This document shows positions 31,008 through 41,769 of a DNA stretch of 64,000 nucleotides, piece by piece. The translations under genes and the position numbers were made by a program. The first letter of the stretch is position 1. Every line of letters starts with the position of its first letter. The DNA is from Calonectria ilicicola (taxonomy: Eukaryota > Ascomycota > Sordariomycetes > Hypocreales > Nectriaceae), in NCBI GenBank assembly GCA_020809705.1, contig CP085835.1:248001-312000 (forward strand), written 5' to 3'. Below the pieces are notes generated by a model, which made no database searches, was not told the origin of the DNA, and saw nothing but the letters and a program-made list of their open reading frames with translations.

Positions 31008-32551
31008 TTATCCAACCTTCTCCTGTACCTCATCGTCGTCTTCCACCTTTTGACCATATGTGACGTGGCTAGAGAGTCACACGCTCATTAGCAATACCAT
31101 CGGTAACAATCGCTCAAAAAGCCAACTTACAAGTCTATGATCGCGTGGATTTCGCCACTCTCCAGCTCATTTCGAACGTCATCCAACAACGCGTGGACAT
31201 CGTCAGCCACCCATCCCAGCACCGAGCAAAATAATCGGAGTGTGAAGGCTTCAAGTCCCTCAAGCGTTTGGACAAGATTCAATAGTCCAATTTCCTTCAT
31301 GATCGGATCTTTGGGCCATGCTCCAACTGGTACTTTGAAGACATGGTGTTTGATGTTTTTAAATCCCGCTTTTTTCATCCATTCTTCATGAAAAAGGCCA
31401 GGAGAGGGCTCGCGATTTATGCTGCGCGCAGCATCAAGGATCTTCCTAATCCAGCCCAGCATTTTATGCTTTTCTGTTAGAGTGCCATCTTCTGTATAGT
31501 ACATTAGATTGTAGTCGTGGAACTCAGCCCAACCACCGGGGGAAAGGTTACTAGAACGACAAATGGTAAGCACATGGGTGTGGCAGTCACGGCATAGATA
31601 CACTCAACTTGTAAATTTCTTCCACCAGGTTGGGCCAGTCAGTGATACAGCATGTCATGTACCGACAGAAAATAAAGTCCAGAGGCTCTGACAGTACCCA
31701 TTCGCTTTCTACATCATCGACTTCGAATATGACGTTGGGGGGAGTACTGTAGCACATCCTTAGCCTCAAATCATATAATCTTGTCCCAAGTAAATTCTAC
31801 TCACGTTTGAGGTTGAATAGGGCTAAGATCATTTCCCACAATCTACAGAAGTAGCTAGTTAGGCGCTGTAAATAGTGCAAATTGTCAAACACTTACCTCG
31901 GCGTTGGGAAACAATTCTGACATCTCTATAGCCCCTGTCACCAATGATTAACTTGACAAGTCTCACCAAAAGTAAAACACTTTTCATACAAATTCCGGTT
32001 CCAGTACCGACGTCCAAAATACGCTTGGTTGTCTCCGTCGTGATTGGTGCATGATAAAGTCTGTCTCCAACAGCTTTCTTCATCATGACATGATGCAGCT
32101 CAAGTCTGTCATTCTCCGACTATCCATCGAAGGCTAAAGATTAGCTACGGTCCCATTCAAACAGATATAGACCACCGCACGTCATCGTTTGGAAGAGGAT
32201 ATTGGTCTAGAAGTGGTTAGCAAAACTGGACAAGATTCAGTGTAAATAGTCCATACTGTTATCTCGGTATGAATGATAGCGACGTCCATTTTCAAAATTG
32301 TAGTTGGACGCATTAGATACTAGTGATAATGTGTAGAATGATCTGCGCTCTTGGTTAAGCAGTGGTCAAGCAGCTGGAACACGGAATGCCAAGCTCACAT
32401 TTGATCCGGGAGAGCCAGGCGTAGTCTTCCTGGTTCCCTGTCCTGTCGAATAGGTTTAGATACCGCCAAGCTGAAGAAACTCACTGAGAACGCAAAAACC
32501 TACGGGAGAGTCGACCTCAATAGAGGCCCATGGGTCTGTATATCCGTTCAT
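31008..32551 (-). CDS. LaeA-like SAM-dependent methyltransferase, ten exons
   Basis: Ten exons join in phase to 342 residues: 32504-32551, 32399-32442, 32257-32342, 32181-32206, 31990-32119, 31897-31934, 31805-31842, 31609-31746, 31131-31550, 31008-31068. The class I methyltransferase SAM-binding motif ILDVGTGTGIW lies near residue 102, then the acidic loop EMSELFPNAEIVGNDLSPIQ, PPNVIFEVDDVESEW, the LSPGGWAEFHDYN motif after strand 5, and the C-terminal GLEAFTLRLF and HVTYGQK blocks typical of the LaeA/TAM-type fungal group. Every intron has GT..AG ends. No key motif is missing. LaeA itself is a global regulator of secondary metabolism; this is one of many homologues, and its substrate is unknown. 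The unspliced sequence looks like three broken frames, so automatic annotation may call it truncated. Confidence 0.9.
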
Positions 32552-33751
32552 CGCCACGCACGTCAATTTGACAAAGGTGGAAGAGTGGGATCGCTGGAAG
32601 GGACAGCAAGAAGTGAGGGGTAGTTCATCCTTTCGAGACGGATGGGCTAAAGTTTTTTAGTCATCATTGTACCTTTCTCCTGCGATTCATGGTCTGACGC
32701 GATTATTATTGATCCGATGTCTCTTATGACGGAGATGGATTGGTCGGCAGCCTAGCGTCATTCACCTTGCCCAACAGATACTAGTGCCGGCAGCCGCAAA
32801 AGCTTCAGCTCAAGGCAGAAGACTTATGATGCAAATGGGCGCCGGCAAATGGCGGTATGCAATGTCGGGGGTATTTTTTTGCTAGAATATCGAGCGGTTT
32901 GAGGCGTGCAGTGTTGAGCAGCTCATCCTGACTGAGACCAGCTCCTGTCAAAAATCACCATGGTGGGGCGAGCGAGCATCTCATTCAACGGGCCGTGCCG
33001 CTGAGCTCCTCGATCATCACAGCACTGACTGAGAGATGCTGTCAAAGCACACTCACGTCCATAAATCTCCAAAGCATGAGAAATATTCCTGATTCACCAA
33101 AAACATTCTCTGGTCCAGAGCGAGCAACGTATCTCACTTCTTCAGCCATGGTCTCATAGATGAGACAGGGCTGGTGCACATCTTTCTCCTTTGGGAAACG
33201 TGACCCTGGTACACTTACTCGATCAAGCTAGGTGGACACAGCCATCCATGGCTGCAAGCAACTGGTTGTCGCTAATCCTCTAGCTGGTGGAACCACAGAT
33301 AGTGCCGTAGTGAATGCAAGGAACAATGAATGAACCAAAATACCCTATTGATGGTCGCTTATCAAGTAACGGGGTCACCGCGTTGAACAACTCATCTCCA
33401 TTCCAATGCGTGGCGTTTTGCAACCCTGCGATAAGGGGCGGGTCGCGCACAAGTGCCGGCTCCACCTACGACCCCTTCCATTTATTCATCCAGAGGGATG
33501 CTCATTTATTTTCATTAGTTTCATAGGTACTAAACCAAATTCAGAATAAACTGCTAGGATGCCTTGTGTAATGGAAAATGTCGCATCCATCGATCTGTCA
33601 AGTTCAATACTCGGAGCTCGACTTGATGTCGCAAACAAGGTAAATCAACACTTCGGATTTTTGAGGTGCAAGAAAGGTAATTGTGGTATTAAATTGCTTG
33701 GGTAGTCTATTTCTAAAATCATCATTGCGCTGCGTACTTTTTTTAGTTTGT
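32552..33751. other. intergenic, no gene seen
   Basis: About 1.2 kb between two minus-strand genes; nothing supportable. Confidence 0.4.
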
Positions 33752-35169
33752 CTAATCATGTCGCACCGTCCAATGCGTCTTGACTCTGATCTCGTCCTCG
33801 TGGATGGATTGATCAGTCAAGTGTCTCTCCGATCCAGATTCATCATCAAGCCTGGATACGTTGACATTCGTTTTTCCCGCTCCACGCGGCACATAATTGT
33901 TCAGTTCCCAGGTAGACAGAGTGCCCGATTCAGAAGCCAGCTTCTTACTATTGGTACCACGACTCCCATACCCAGTAGAGTGTTCGTAAGAGTTTTCGTC
34001 GAGTCTGGAACCTCCCATCCTCTTTCTGTACTTGGCAAAAACAGGTCGCATCATTGGTATACTGACACACAGGATTGCCAGGTTCGGCTCAAGGATGAAG
34101 AGCAAAATTGTGGTGGGCATGGTGCCGGTGACATTGTTGGTAAGGTCGACGGTGGAAAGGTAGATGAATCGAAAGATTGCGCAAACCACACATCTAAAGT
34201 ACTATTAGTAAAGCCCTGTTATACGGAATGTCAAAATTTCTCACGCTATTCCCAGTCCAAAACAGGACATAATGGCAAGTTTTTCCACAGTTCGCTTCTG
34301 TAGCTGCCACAGGGACTTCATTGGCAGAGCCATGATGAACAAGTCTCCCACGGCATTTGTCGCAATAACAGATTGGATGAATGGAATGTATGCGCCACAC
34401 TTTCCTTGGCCAGTCCATTGAGCTGATACTGGGTTACAAAGGAAGATGGAGGCAAAGACACAGGCAATATTCCAGGCAAACACCACAGCCAGCGCCAGCT
34501 TGGACATGTTTTGCATAAATCGGGTCGGGAAGATTCGAAGAAAAAAGCAAAGCATACTTGCCTTACACAAAGCAAGGAGCGTAATGTATACCGGTTGCAT
34601 GCCAAAGGAAACCTGGGAGAAACGTTAGTTGAATGGGCGGCGTAGTTGAATTGTCCAAATGGCTATCGTACCTGGAGAATCCACGGAACGTTGGCCGCCA
34701 CTGCCGAATCATTAGTACAAATTCACAAACCGAAAGACCAATGATGTGGGAGAAATCAAATGTCGAAAATGGTCATCGAGCCAGGTCGCACTGCGTCAAT
34801 CAACCTACATTCTGGATGCTCGCTCAGATTGTAACCACTGCCGGTCGTAGTAACTGTAACCAACGCATTAGCCACCAATTGTCATAGTATCAGTAAAAAC
34901 TTTTCTAACTTACAAACTCCTTGGCAAATTAACATTGCAACACCCATTGGCTATTAACGTGTAAGTGGTTGCATTCTCAATGTTTCGTGTTGAGTACAAA
35001 CCGTTGCCAACAAGACAAAGACATCATCAAGTCCCAAGCCCGGGCCGCAAAGACGACCCAAAACTCGCAAAGCGACAACAATCAGGACAACGAGGACGAC
35101 GACGCAGTTGACAATCAGCTCAACTAACACCGTGGCCGTAGCAGGCATGCGCTGTTCGGGAAGCCACAT
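33752..35169 (-). CDS. rhodopsin-like fungal integral membrane protein, six exons
   Basis: 362 residues from exons 35002-35169, 34914-34950, 34809-34853, 34672-34700, 34245-34612 and 33752-34193, all phase-consistent. Seven predicted membrane segments, with the family landmarks of the fungal rhodopsin-domain (PTH11-related) proteins: LGLDDVFVLLAT after helix 2, an FFLRIFP motif after a long helix, CNPVSAQW, GDLFIMALPMKSLWQLQ and the final EPNLAILCVSIPMMRPVF. A polar cytoplasmic tail of about 90 residues follows. The extracellular eight-Cys CFEM domain of classical PTH11 is absent. Likely a plasma-membrane receptor-like protein; ligand unknown. The start is the ATG at 35169; an upstream TTG reading was not used. 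Confidence 0.88.
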
Positions 35170-36272
35170 GTTGACCAACTTCCGCCCATAGATGGACGTG
35201 CGTTTGGAGGCGGAGGTGCATCATCACGCGTCCTTTTTCGTATGTCCCGTCAATGCGTGTTTATGTATAATGAATGGCATGCGTCCCGGCTCTCGGCCAC
35301 TACCGTTTGTCGAACGACACGAGACGGGGTTAGTCTGGAAACATTGGCAGGGACAAGCATTACGTACAGCAGCAACCAACAGCCCCAGGATCCGGGATGC
35401 CGGGTCGTAAGCCCGGGGCAATCCCATCTCCACTCTCAGGAACCCACAACCCGGTTAGGCCTGGGTTCCTGGGTGCGACTCCCGACAGACGATGTGACTC
35501 CCGACCTACACCCACGGGGGTCGTATTCCCAGTTAGGACGGGCCCTTTTTTCCCACTGTGCCTCGCTATTCTGGTTCGAGTAAGTGATTCGTTGTTCACC
35601 CAGGTTCTTGAGCAATGGTTGAACAGTGCTGGAGCCGTTACGCGCCAAGCGGGTCTCTTGGTGACGCATCTCGAAACTTGCCCCAAGCTTCTCACCGAGA
35701 CTTGGTTCTAAATCAACCAACCATGACAACGCAACCCCAACTGGGAGCAGGATCTAGCAGCAAGGCGCGCCAATCGAAAATCCTGTCCAACCAAGGCGAA
35801 AATCAGGAATAATAGAGTAGCGGCTAAGACTTCCCGATGGGCACTCGTGCCCTTAATTTTACTCGGAAGGATTCCTGGGATGGCTAGTCTAAGTCCACTT
35901 TGTCACTCCACTTTCGTCCCTCAGTCTCACGACCAACCAACAGCACTAATCTCCTCTCCAGCACAATGCAACCATCTTGCCAATCTGGCATGGTTGACAA
36001 CCAACCTCGTGTAGCGTCGTCCTCTTTTCTTCACCGTGTGAGTGGTCGGCGTATTCGAGCAGCACCACAATTTGAACTGCCCGACCCACCACCACCATGC
36101 CGCTGGTGATGCGGACCGCCCCCTGACGCCGTTTCCGCCATTCGCGTTTCTGCTCTCAAGGGGAATTATAAATATATGCACGTCAATTAATAAAGCGCAA
36201 CCCAAAACAATCCAGTCACTCACCAAACTTGTTTCTGCCTCTCCCCTTCCTTCTTCCTCTCCCTAAGCGAAA
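35170..36272. other. intergenic, no gene seen
   Basis: About 1.1 kb. 35385-35720 is GC-richer than its surroundings and open on both strands, but no frame has recognisable features. 36190-36272 is a CT-rich leader. Confidence 0.4.
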
Positions 36273-37331
36273 ATGACTGCTCCACACACCACCAAGCAAT
36301 GGGTTCTGACCAACCGTCCAATCGGTACTCCCACTCTGTCTGGGCCTGAGCCCACCTTTACTCTCCAGACTGTGGAGCTGCCTGCTCTCAAGGAGAACCA
36401 GATCCTGGTCCAGGTCCAGTACTACTCCAACGATGCCGGCATTCGCACATTTATCGGATGTTCTGTAGATGCCGATCGCATGTATCTGCCCCCTGTGCCC
36501 ACCGGAGCCCCAATGCGTTCTGGCATCATTGGCGAGGTCTTGGAGTCCACCTCGCCAAAGTTTAAGGTTGGAGACATTGTCATGGATTTCCATCTAGGCT
36601 CTTGGAGCCAGAAGGTCGTCTTGGACGATGCCCTCGCTCAGCCTGTGGCTCCGCTCCCTGCTGGTCTCTCAATGACACACTACTGCGGTGCCTTTGGTGG
36701 CTCTGGTCTTGCCGGTTACATTGGTCTCCTCGATGTCGCTGAGGCTAAGCCTGAGCACACCGTCGTGGTTTCAGCTGCTGCTGGAGCTACTGGATCCATG
36801 GTGGTCCAGGTTGCTGTGAAGCTCCTTGGCGCTAAGCGCGTTGTGGGAATCGCCGGCAGCGAAGAGAAGTGTGCCTGGGTTCGGGATTACCTTGGAGCCC
36901 ATGCTTGCGTCAACTACAAGAGCCCAACCTTTGTCCAGGATCTCAAGGCTGCTACGCCCGATGAGGTTGACGTCTTCTTTGACAACGTTGGCGGTGCTGT
37001 CTTGGACGGCGTGTTGACCCGCATGAAGAAGCACAGTGTCATTGCCGTCTGTGGAGCCGTCAGCACATACAACTCCAAGGAGCCTACCACCCTCCACAAC
37101 TGGTTTGAGATTGTCTCCCAAAGAATTACCATCAAGGGATTCTTCATGTTTGACTACATGGAGAAGGTACCCGCGGCCATGGAAAAGCTCATCAACGCCG
37201 CCGTCGAGGGACGCATCAAGGTCGATATCGAAGACCTTGTCCCTGCTACTATTGAAGAGGTGCCTAACGTGTGGCTTAACGTATACAACGGTGCCAATAA
37301 GGGCAAATCGGTCACCAAGCTGATTCTTTGA
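36273..37331 (+). CDS. medium-chain NADP-dependent reductase (alkenal/prostaglandin reductase-like)
   Basis: Single-exon 352-residue protein of the zinc-independent MDR superfamily. The N-terminal substrate domain has QYYSNDAGIRTFI (LTB4-dehydrogenase/alkenal-reductase type, cf. S-x-D-P-x-x-R-x-W-M). The Rossmann motif is AAAGATGSMVVQ (about residue 168), then GIAGSEEKCAW, DVFFDNVGG (the characteristic DN-x-GG) and ICGxxS-like VCGAVSTYN. No zinc-ligand cysteines. Expected to reduce the double bond of an enone or alkenal with NADPH in the cytosol. Codon use is strongly biased to C/G-ending codons, suggesting high expression. Confidence 0.93.
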   Translation: MTAPHTTKQWVLTNRPIGTPTLSGPEPTFTLQTVELPALKENQILVQVQYYSNDAGIRTFIGCSVDADRMYLPPVPTGAPMRSGIIGEVLESTSPKFKVGDIVMDFHLGSWSQKVVLDDALAQPVAPLPAGLSMTHYCGAFGGSGLAGYIGLLDVAEAKPEHTVVVSAAAGATGSMVVQVAVKLLGAKRVVGIAGSEEKCAWVRDYLGAHACVNYKSPTFVQDLKAATPDEVDVFFDNVGGAVLDGVLTRMKKHSVIAVCGAVSTYNSKEPTTLHNWFEIVSQRITIKGFFMFDYMEKVPAAMEKLINAAVEGRIKVDIEDLVPATIEEVPNVWLNVYNGANKGKSVTKLIL

Positions 37332-38339
37332 AGGAATCACAGTTGAATAATGATAATCTTTAACACGACAACTTAATTGTCAACGAATCATGTACATAGA
37401 TACACCCACAATGATGATTACAATGCCATCTACGTCTCCACCTTTTGAAAGTGAAAATGGGAACTGTGAGAAGAATCAAGCTCAAGAACGCGTAAAAGAC
37501 GAAAGGGCATGACCACAAATCGGCAGAGCGCGCCGACCGGCTATATATCTCGGACATTTCTTTCACTTGAGAGTTTTTCATATAGCCGGTTCCACCAAGA
37601 TCCGTGATCCTCCTCAAGAGTTAATCTTATTGCGATCCCAGCAAACTCAATTTGCATATAGCCGACAAGGGTCAGGCCACGTACTACCCTAAACTCCAAA
37701 AGGTCGCGCTGGTGTCAGGATGAGTTTTATCATGAGGGCATCACAGCATCCGGAAAAATATCAATATAAAAATTAAATTTATTTGGAATGGTCGCGCATA
37801 GTCATTATAAGTGTGACTGTCAAAATTAGCGGGATCCATTGCCAAGGTATTAGGACGATGAGAGTGCTTTAGATGCATCCCCACTCACCCCCGCCATCAC
37901 AATAGTTCCAAATTGAGAGATTATAACTAAGGCTAATTTTCCCCCTATACTAAAATAGTACAAGATAGGAAAAATGTCGCCGGCGAAATATATGCCACTC
38001 AAGGCAATGAAAACTAATCTGATTGTCCGAAAACTGCTACAGAGAGGCTAGCAGTCTCACGATGTTCCATTTTGCCATCGTGTCAAGAACACGATGGCGC
38101 TAAACCATGGATTAGTCAGCGACACGGGCTTTTTGGAGCAACACGTTTGGGCTAAAATCTGACAATGTCTTGGCTTGAGTGATTTTATCAGTTCATTGAT
38201 GACGTCTCTCGACCGTATTCTGAGGCTCCTCGTCGTCTATCCAGTGGACCTTGTCTCTGATGATCAACATGAGCGCTAGGGTTGGCTAATTGATGCCACA
38301 TACTGTTCTTGACCATATATTTCGTTACCTGAGGTCCTC
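37332..38339. other. intergenic with an 11-bp inverted repeat
   Basis: About 1 kb. An 11-bp perfect inverted repeat (ACCGGCTATAT near 37536, its complement near 37579) could form a hairpin with a loop of roughly 30 nt, 200 bp past the reductase stop; a third copy of the CATATAGCCG core lies near 37655. No gene seen. Confidence 0.4.
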
Positions 38340-40085
38340 ATGTCCAATTTCGAGTTCGTTGTCACTAGTGGTGGCCCACAACCAGCTGACAGGGCCGCAC
38401 GGAGCCATGCTATTAAAACAGCCCTGCAATCACGTTCCAAAAGAGGAACAGGCGAAAGCTTACAAAGTGGCGCGGCTGAGTCGGAGCGGACGGCACAATC
38501 TAGAGATGTCCTCAATGGTAAATTCCGAGTGGCTCTAGTGGAAGGTCGTAAAGACAGGCGGAAAGGGCAGGCACAGCCGAACACTCCGCTCCCAGACGTT
38601 CAGGGCTGTAAACAACCATTGCCAGACAGTGAGACTATAAATGCCTTAGTCACGATCGGCCGGGGCAATGGCGGCAATCATAATAGGCCAGGGCTTGAGT
38701 GGCTCGGACTGGGCTTTCTCGATCCGTTTGGCACCATCCCTATACCATCCAACACGAGAACCGATTCACTAATCAAACACTGTACGAACCCGAGCTCCAC
38801 GAATAGAGATAGAATCCGTTCCAACTAAGCTTTATTAGGCATAATTTTCTTTGACTACCTAACCACTACCGTTATCAGCCATCAGACATGGCTTGCTCTC
38901 GCAATGCACGACTCGCTGCTCATGCGCGTTACTCTCAGCATGACAGCTGCGTACGGAGCAACGCAAACTCACACATTTAACCAAAACTTAAAAAGGGAGG
39001 GATGGAAATTAAAAGGCCAAGTCATTGGCGAAGTCAACCACAGAATACAGACCGGTCAAGTGACAGAAAATACACTGGCTGCTATAGCCCATTTAGGTCG
39101 TATTGCAGTAAGTATCTCGATGCCTTTTTGCAGTAAAAACTGTCTCATCATCTGACAACCTTGGCTAAAATTGGCTTTTAGAGTTTAGAAGGTTCTCCCG
39201 AAGAGGCCGACATGCACATCCAGGGGCTTCAAAAGTTGGTTGCTCTAAAAGGAGGCATCCGAGCGATAAATAACTATCAGGTTGGCCGATTCATTAATTC
39301 GTAAGAGACCTCCTACTTTATATTTCCAGTAAGCATTGCTAATTATGCCATTACTTAGAATCGATCTTGAATTAGCGACGCAAAGAAAGCGCAAACCGTA
39401 TTTTCCTCTCAACTATGACTTGAGTCGAGCTCAAGTCCCACCATCAATCGCAGATAAATTTGAGCGTCTCGATCTCTCTCAATTCCAGCGTCTTGGATCA
39501 GGACACGAGAAACTTACGGCAGCCGTTCATCTTCTTCGGCAAATAATAAAATCCAAAAAGTCCAACATGGATCAAACGCTGCGGGATGTTCGCGTGCTGT
39601 CCTTTTCCGTAGCCCATCTCGCCTTGGATGAAATTGGAAACACTCCTACTTCCCCAGAGGGTCAATGCTTGCATGCATTGTTTTTGGCCATCCACTTGTT
39701 CGCATGTGCGGCTCTTTCGCACCATCATCATTGGACCAACGCGATTGCACCAAAGATGGCGCTGCGGCTCAAGGAATCACTCCGGGCCTGGCCGAGCTAT
39801 CCCAGCATTTGGATCAATTACTTGCCTGAACTACTTTGGGCACTTTTTGTTGGTACCGTTGTCGACCAGGACCCAAAGGAGAAGAAATCATGGTTCCTCT
39901 CGCAACTCAAAGTGGTCTGGAGGCTCCTTCAAGGGAAAACCAGGACTGAGTTTGAACGCTACATTCGCTCCATGGCCTGGGATGATGAATTCGGAACCGA
40001 ATTCCTTGACATGTGGTTTTACAATGGTGCTTTGCCTATCAAGGACAATCGTGCAACATCAAGCATCACGATCTTGAAATACTAG
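38340..40085 (+). CDS. fungal-specific transcription-factor-like protein, four exons
   Basis: 518 residues from exons 38340-38781, 38839-39107, 39182-39300 and 39359-40085. Splicing bridges an apparent stop at 38826 (intron GTACGA...ATTAG). It belongs to the C6-regulator-like group that lacks an N-terminal zinc cluster: the start FEFVVTSGGPQ plus a basic region (KTALQSRSKRG), the block WLALAMHDSLLMRVTLSMTAAYG in exon 2, and GLQKLVALKGGIRAI in exon 3 are standard for these 'fungal-specific TF domain' proteins. Probably nuclear; DNA binding not evident. It flanks a small secreted protein gene. Family call good, role unknown. Confidence 0.82.
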
Positions 40086-40669
40086 GCTATGTCATACGAC
40101 CTCAGGTCTTACTACCTCACATTTATACTTATTTTCTAGGTTTACACCTAGAAAACTAATTAAAATATTTAAATATTCAAAGTAAAAAATCAATAAAAGA
40201 TAAATAGTTTATTTAAATTATTTAAGTATTTATTAGTTTATTTACTATGAAATAAAATGATTATTTTTAGACTTTATGGGGATTTTCCTCAAAACGTTTT
40301 GGTGAACAGCACTACTATTGCACTAGCCGAATATGTCTGTGTGGGGAGCCTCTATCAGTGTTTAGATGCAAGCAAACCAAGATTCACATCTTGCAGACCC
40401 ATAGCTGATTTCATGCAATGTGAGCATATACTTCATCTAGACTGCCCAGACGCAAGTTCGGGAGTCTTGCAACCAGCGGCGGATGCCATTTTGAATCCTT
40501 AATTGATCGCGATTGGTGATGCTCAGGAGGAAATATTTGCTTCGACCTAAATGTTTCCATGACCTCGTCCTTCATATTTTCAATTCCAACATATTGAATA
40601 GTCACAATCATTCTTCTTCAATGATAATTTGCAACATTTCTCATCTGATCGTGTAAAATAGTCGAATGG
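40086..40669. other. intergenic with AT-rich block
   Basis: About 580 bp; 40138-40262 is nearly pure A/T (repeats such as TTTAAATTATTTAAG). No gene seen. Confidence 0.4.
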
Positions 40670-41137
40670 CTAAGGCGCTTTATCCTTCGGCAAACACGGG
40701 AATGTTTTTACTGACAGACAGTTCTCTTAGCACAATTGTCCAAAGTTTTCGGAATGTATGAAATAATTAAGATTCGACTTACTTAGGCAAAGATCATTTA
40801 CTTCCTCGGCCCAAACATAACATTTGTATGCTGGGATCCATAGCCAGTCATCTATTTTAGGAACCACAGCTTGTCCCTTCTTGACGCATCTTACACCAAA
40901 GGTGGCAAGGGATTTATCTCCTATGGGATTTCCTTTGAGATATCCAATATGTTTGCTGGTTCTGCGGGCGTATTGATAACAGGATGTGGTTCTATGCACC
41001 CAACACACCTGATCAGCGCGTGCAAATAAGTGATCATCACGCGACGTAACACCGGTGTTCAGATAATCCTCATCCTCTGTGATGGGTGCACCAAGCACAA
41101 CAGCCGGGATCAAGAGTAGCAGAGCAGAGACTTTCAT
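40670..41137 (-). CDS. small secreted cysteine-rich protein, two exons
   Basis: 131 residues from exons 40783-41137 and 40670-40710 (intron GTAAGT...GTCAG). The start is the ATG at 41137, which begins a clean signal peptide (KVSALLLLIPAVVLG, cleavage near APIT); a frame extends 60 nt further upstream but adds a polar stretch before it. A propeptide-like region follows to about residue 40. The mature part has six cysteines in the order VCW, SCY, RCV, KCY, LCL, PCL, enough for three disulfides; the last one comes only from exon 2. No named family recognised; effector-like by size and composition. The splice is supported by phase and by restoring an even cysteine number. Confidence 0.72.
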
Positions 41138-41769
41138 CTTGAAGTGGCAAAGACTGGGTATGAAGCGGTTCGACGCATCGTCTGGAAAACCACTCAAATC
41201 GGGGACACGGCTACTGTTATATACGATAATGAGCTAAACTAACTGATGGACCAACAGAAAATAGCATGTTTCATGGCCTTCAGCTTTCTGTCGGAAACAA
41301 AGCACTTCCCTGTCTTTCCAAGGGCCAAACCTCAACATTAAGCCGCATTCAGCAAATGGCGTGGTAAAATCCTCCGGGAAAAGTACCCGCAAGAATGGAG
41401 TTAGGTGCTAATTCGACAAGTAATTAAGCTTAGATGATTGACGCTAACCAGATCGATGAATCCAGCTCAGCTGCCAAGGCTTCCATTTTGTCCCGAATCA
41501 TGCACGCTTACCGTTGGGCATGCACATTAGATGGATGGTACGAAGTTTGCAAACAAGTTGCTCTTAACCGCATTTAATCCTGTACCAGAATAGAGGTAGA
41601 TGAAAACTAATTAATGTACAGTTTTAAGGGACCCAAGCCCATGGTTGTAACCCAAAAAAAAGTTCGGCCTTGAATTACCAAGCCCACCACGTGTCTGCGT
41701 GTTAAAAACTACAAATAGTGGTACATGTAGACATGGTCATTTAACGCCGTCTAGACCCTTAAAAATACA
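41138..41769. other. intergenic, no gene seen
   Basis: About 630 bp including the promoter of the secreted-protein gene; no other feature seen. Confidence 0.4.

Noticed and set aside
35385..35720. GC-rich stretch open on both strands, possible gene or repeat
   Set aside because: No start context, splice logic or motif on either strand, and no terminal repeats seen.
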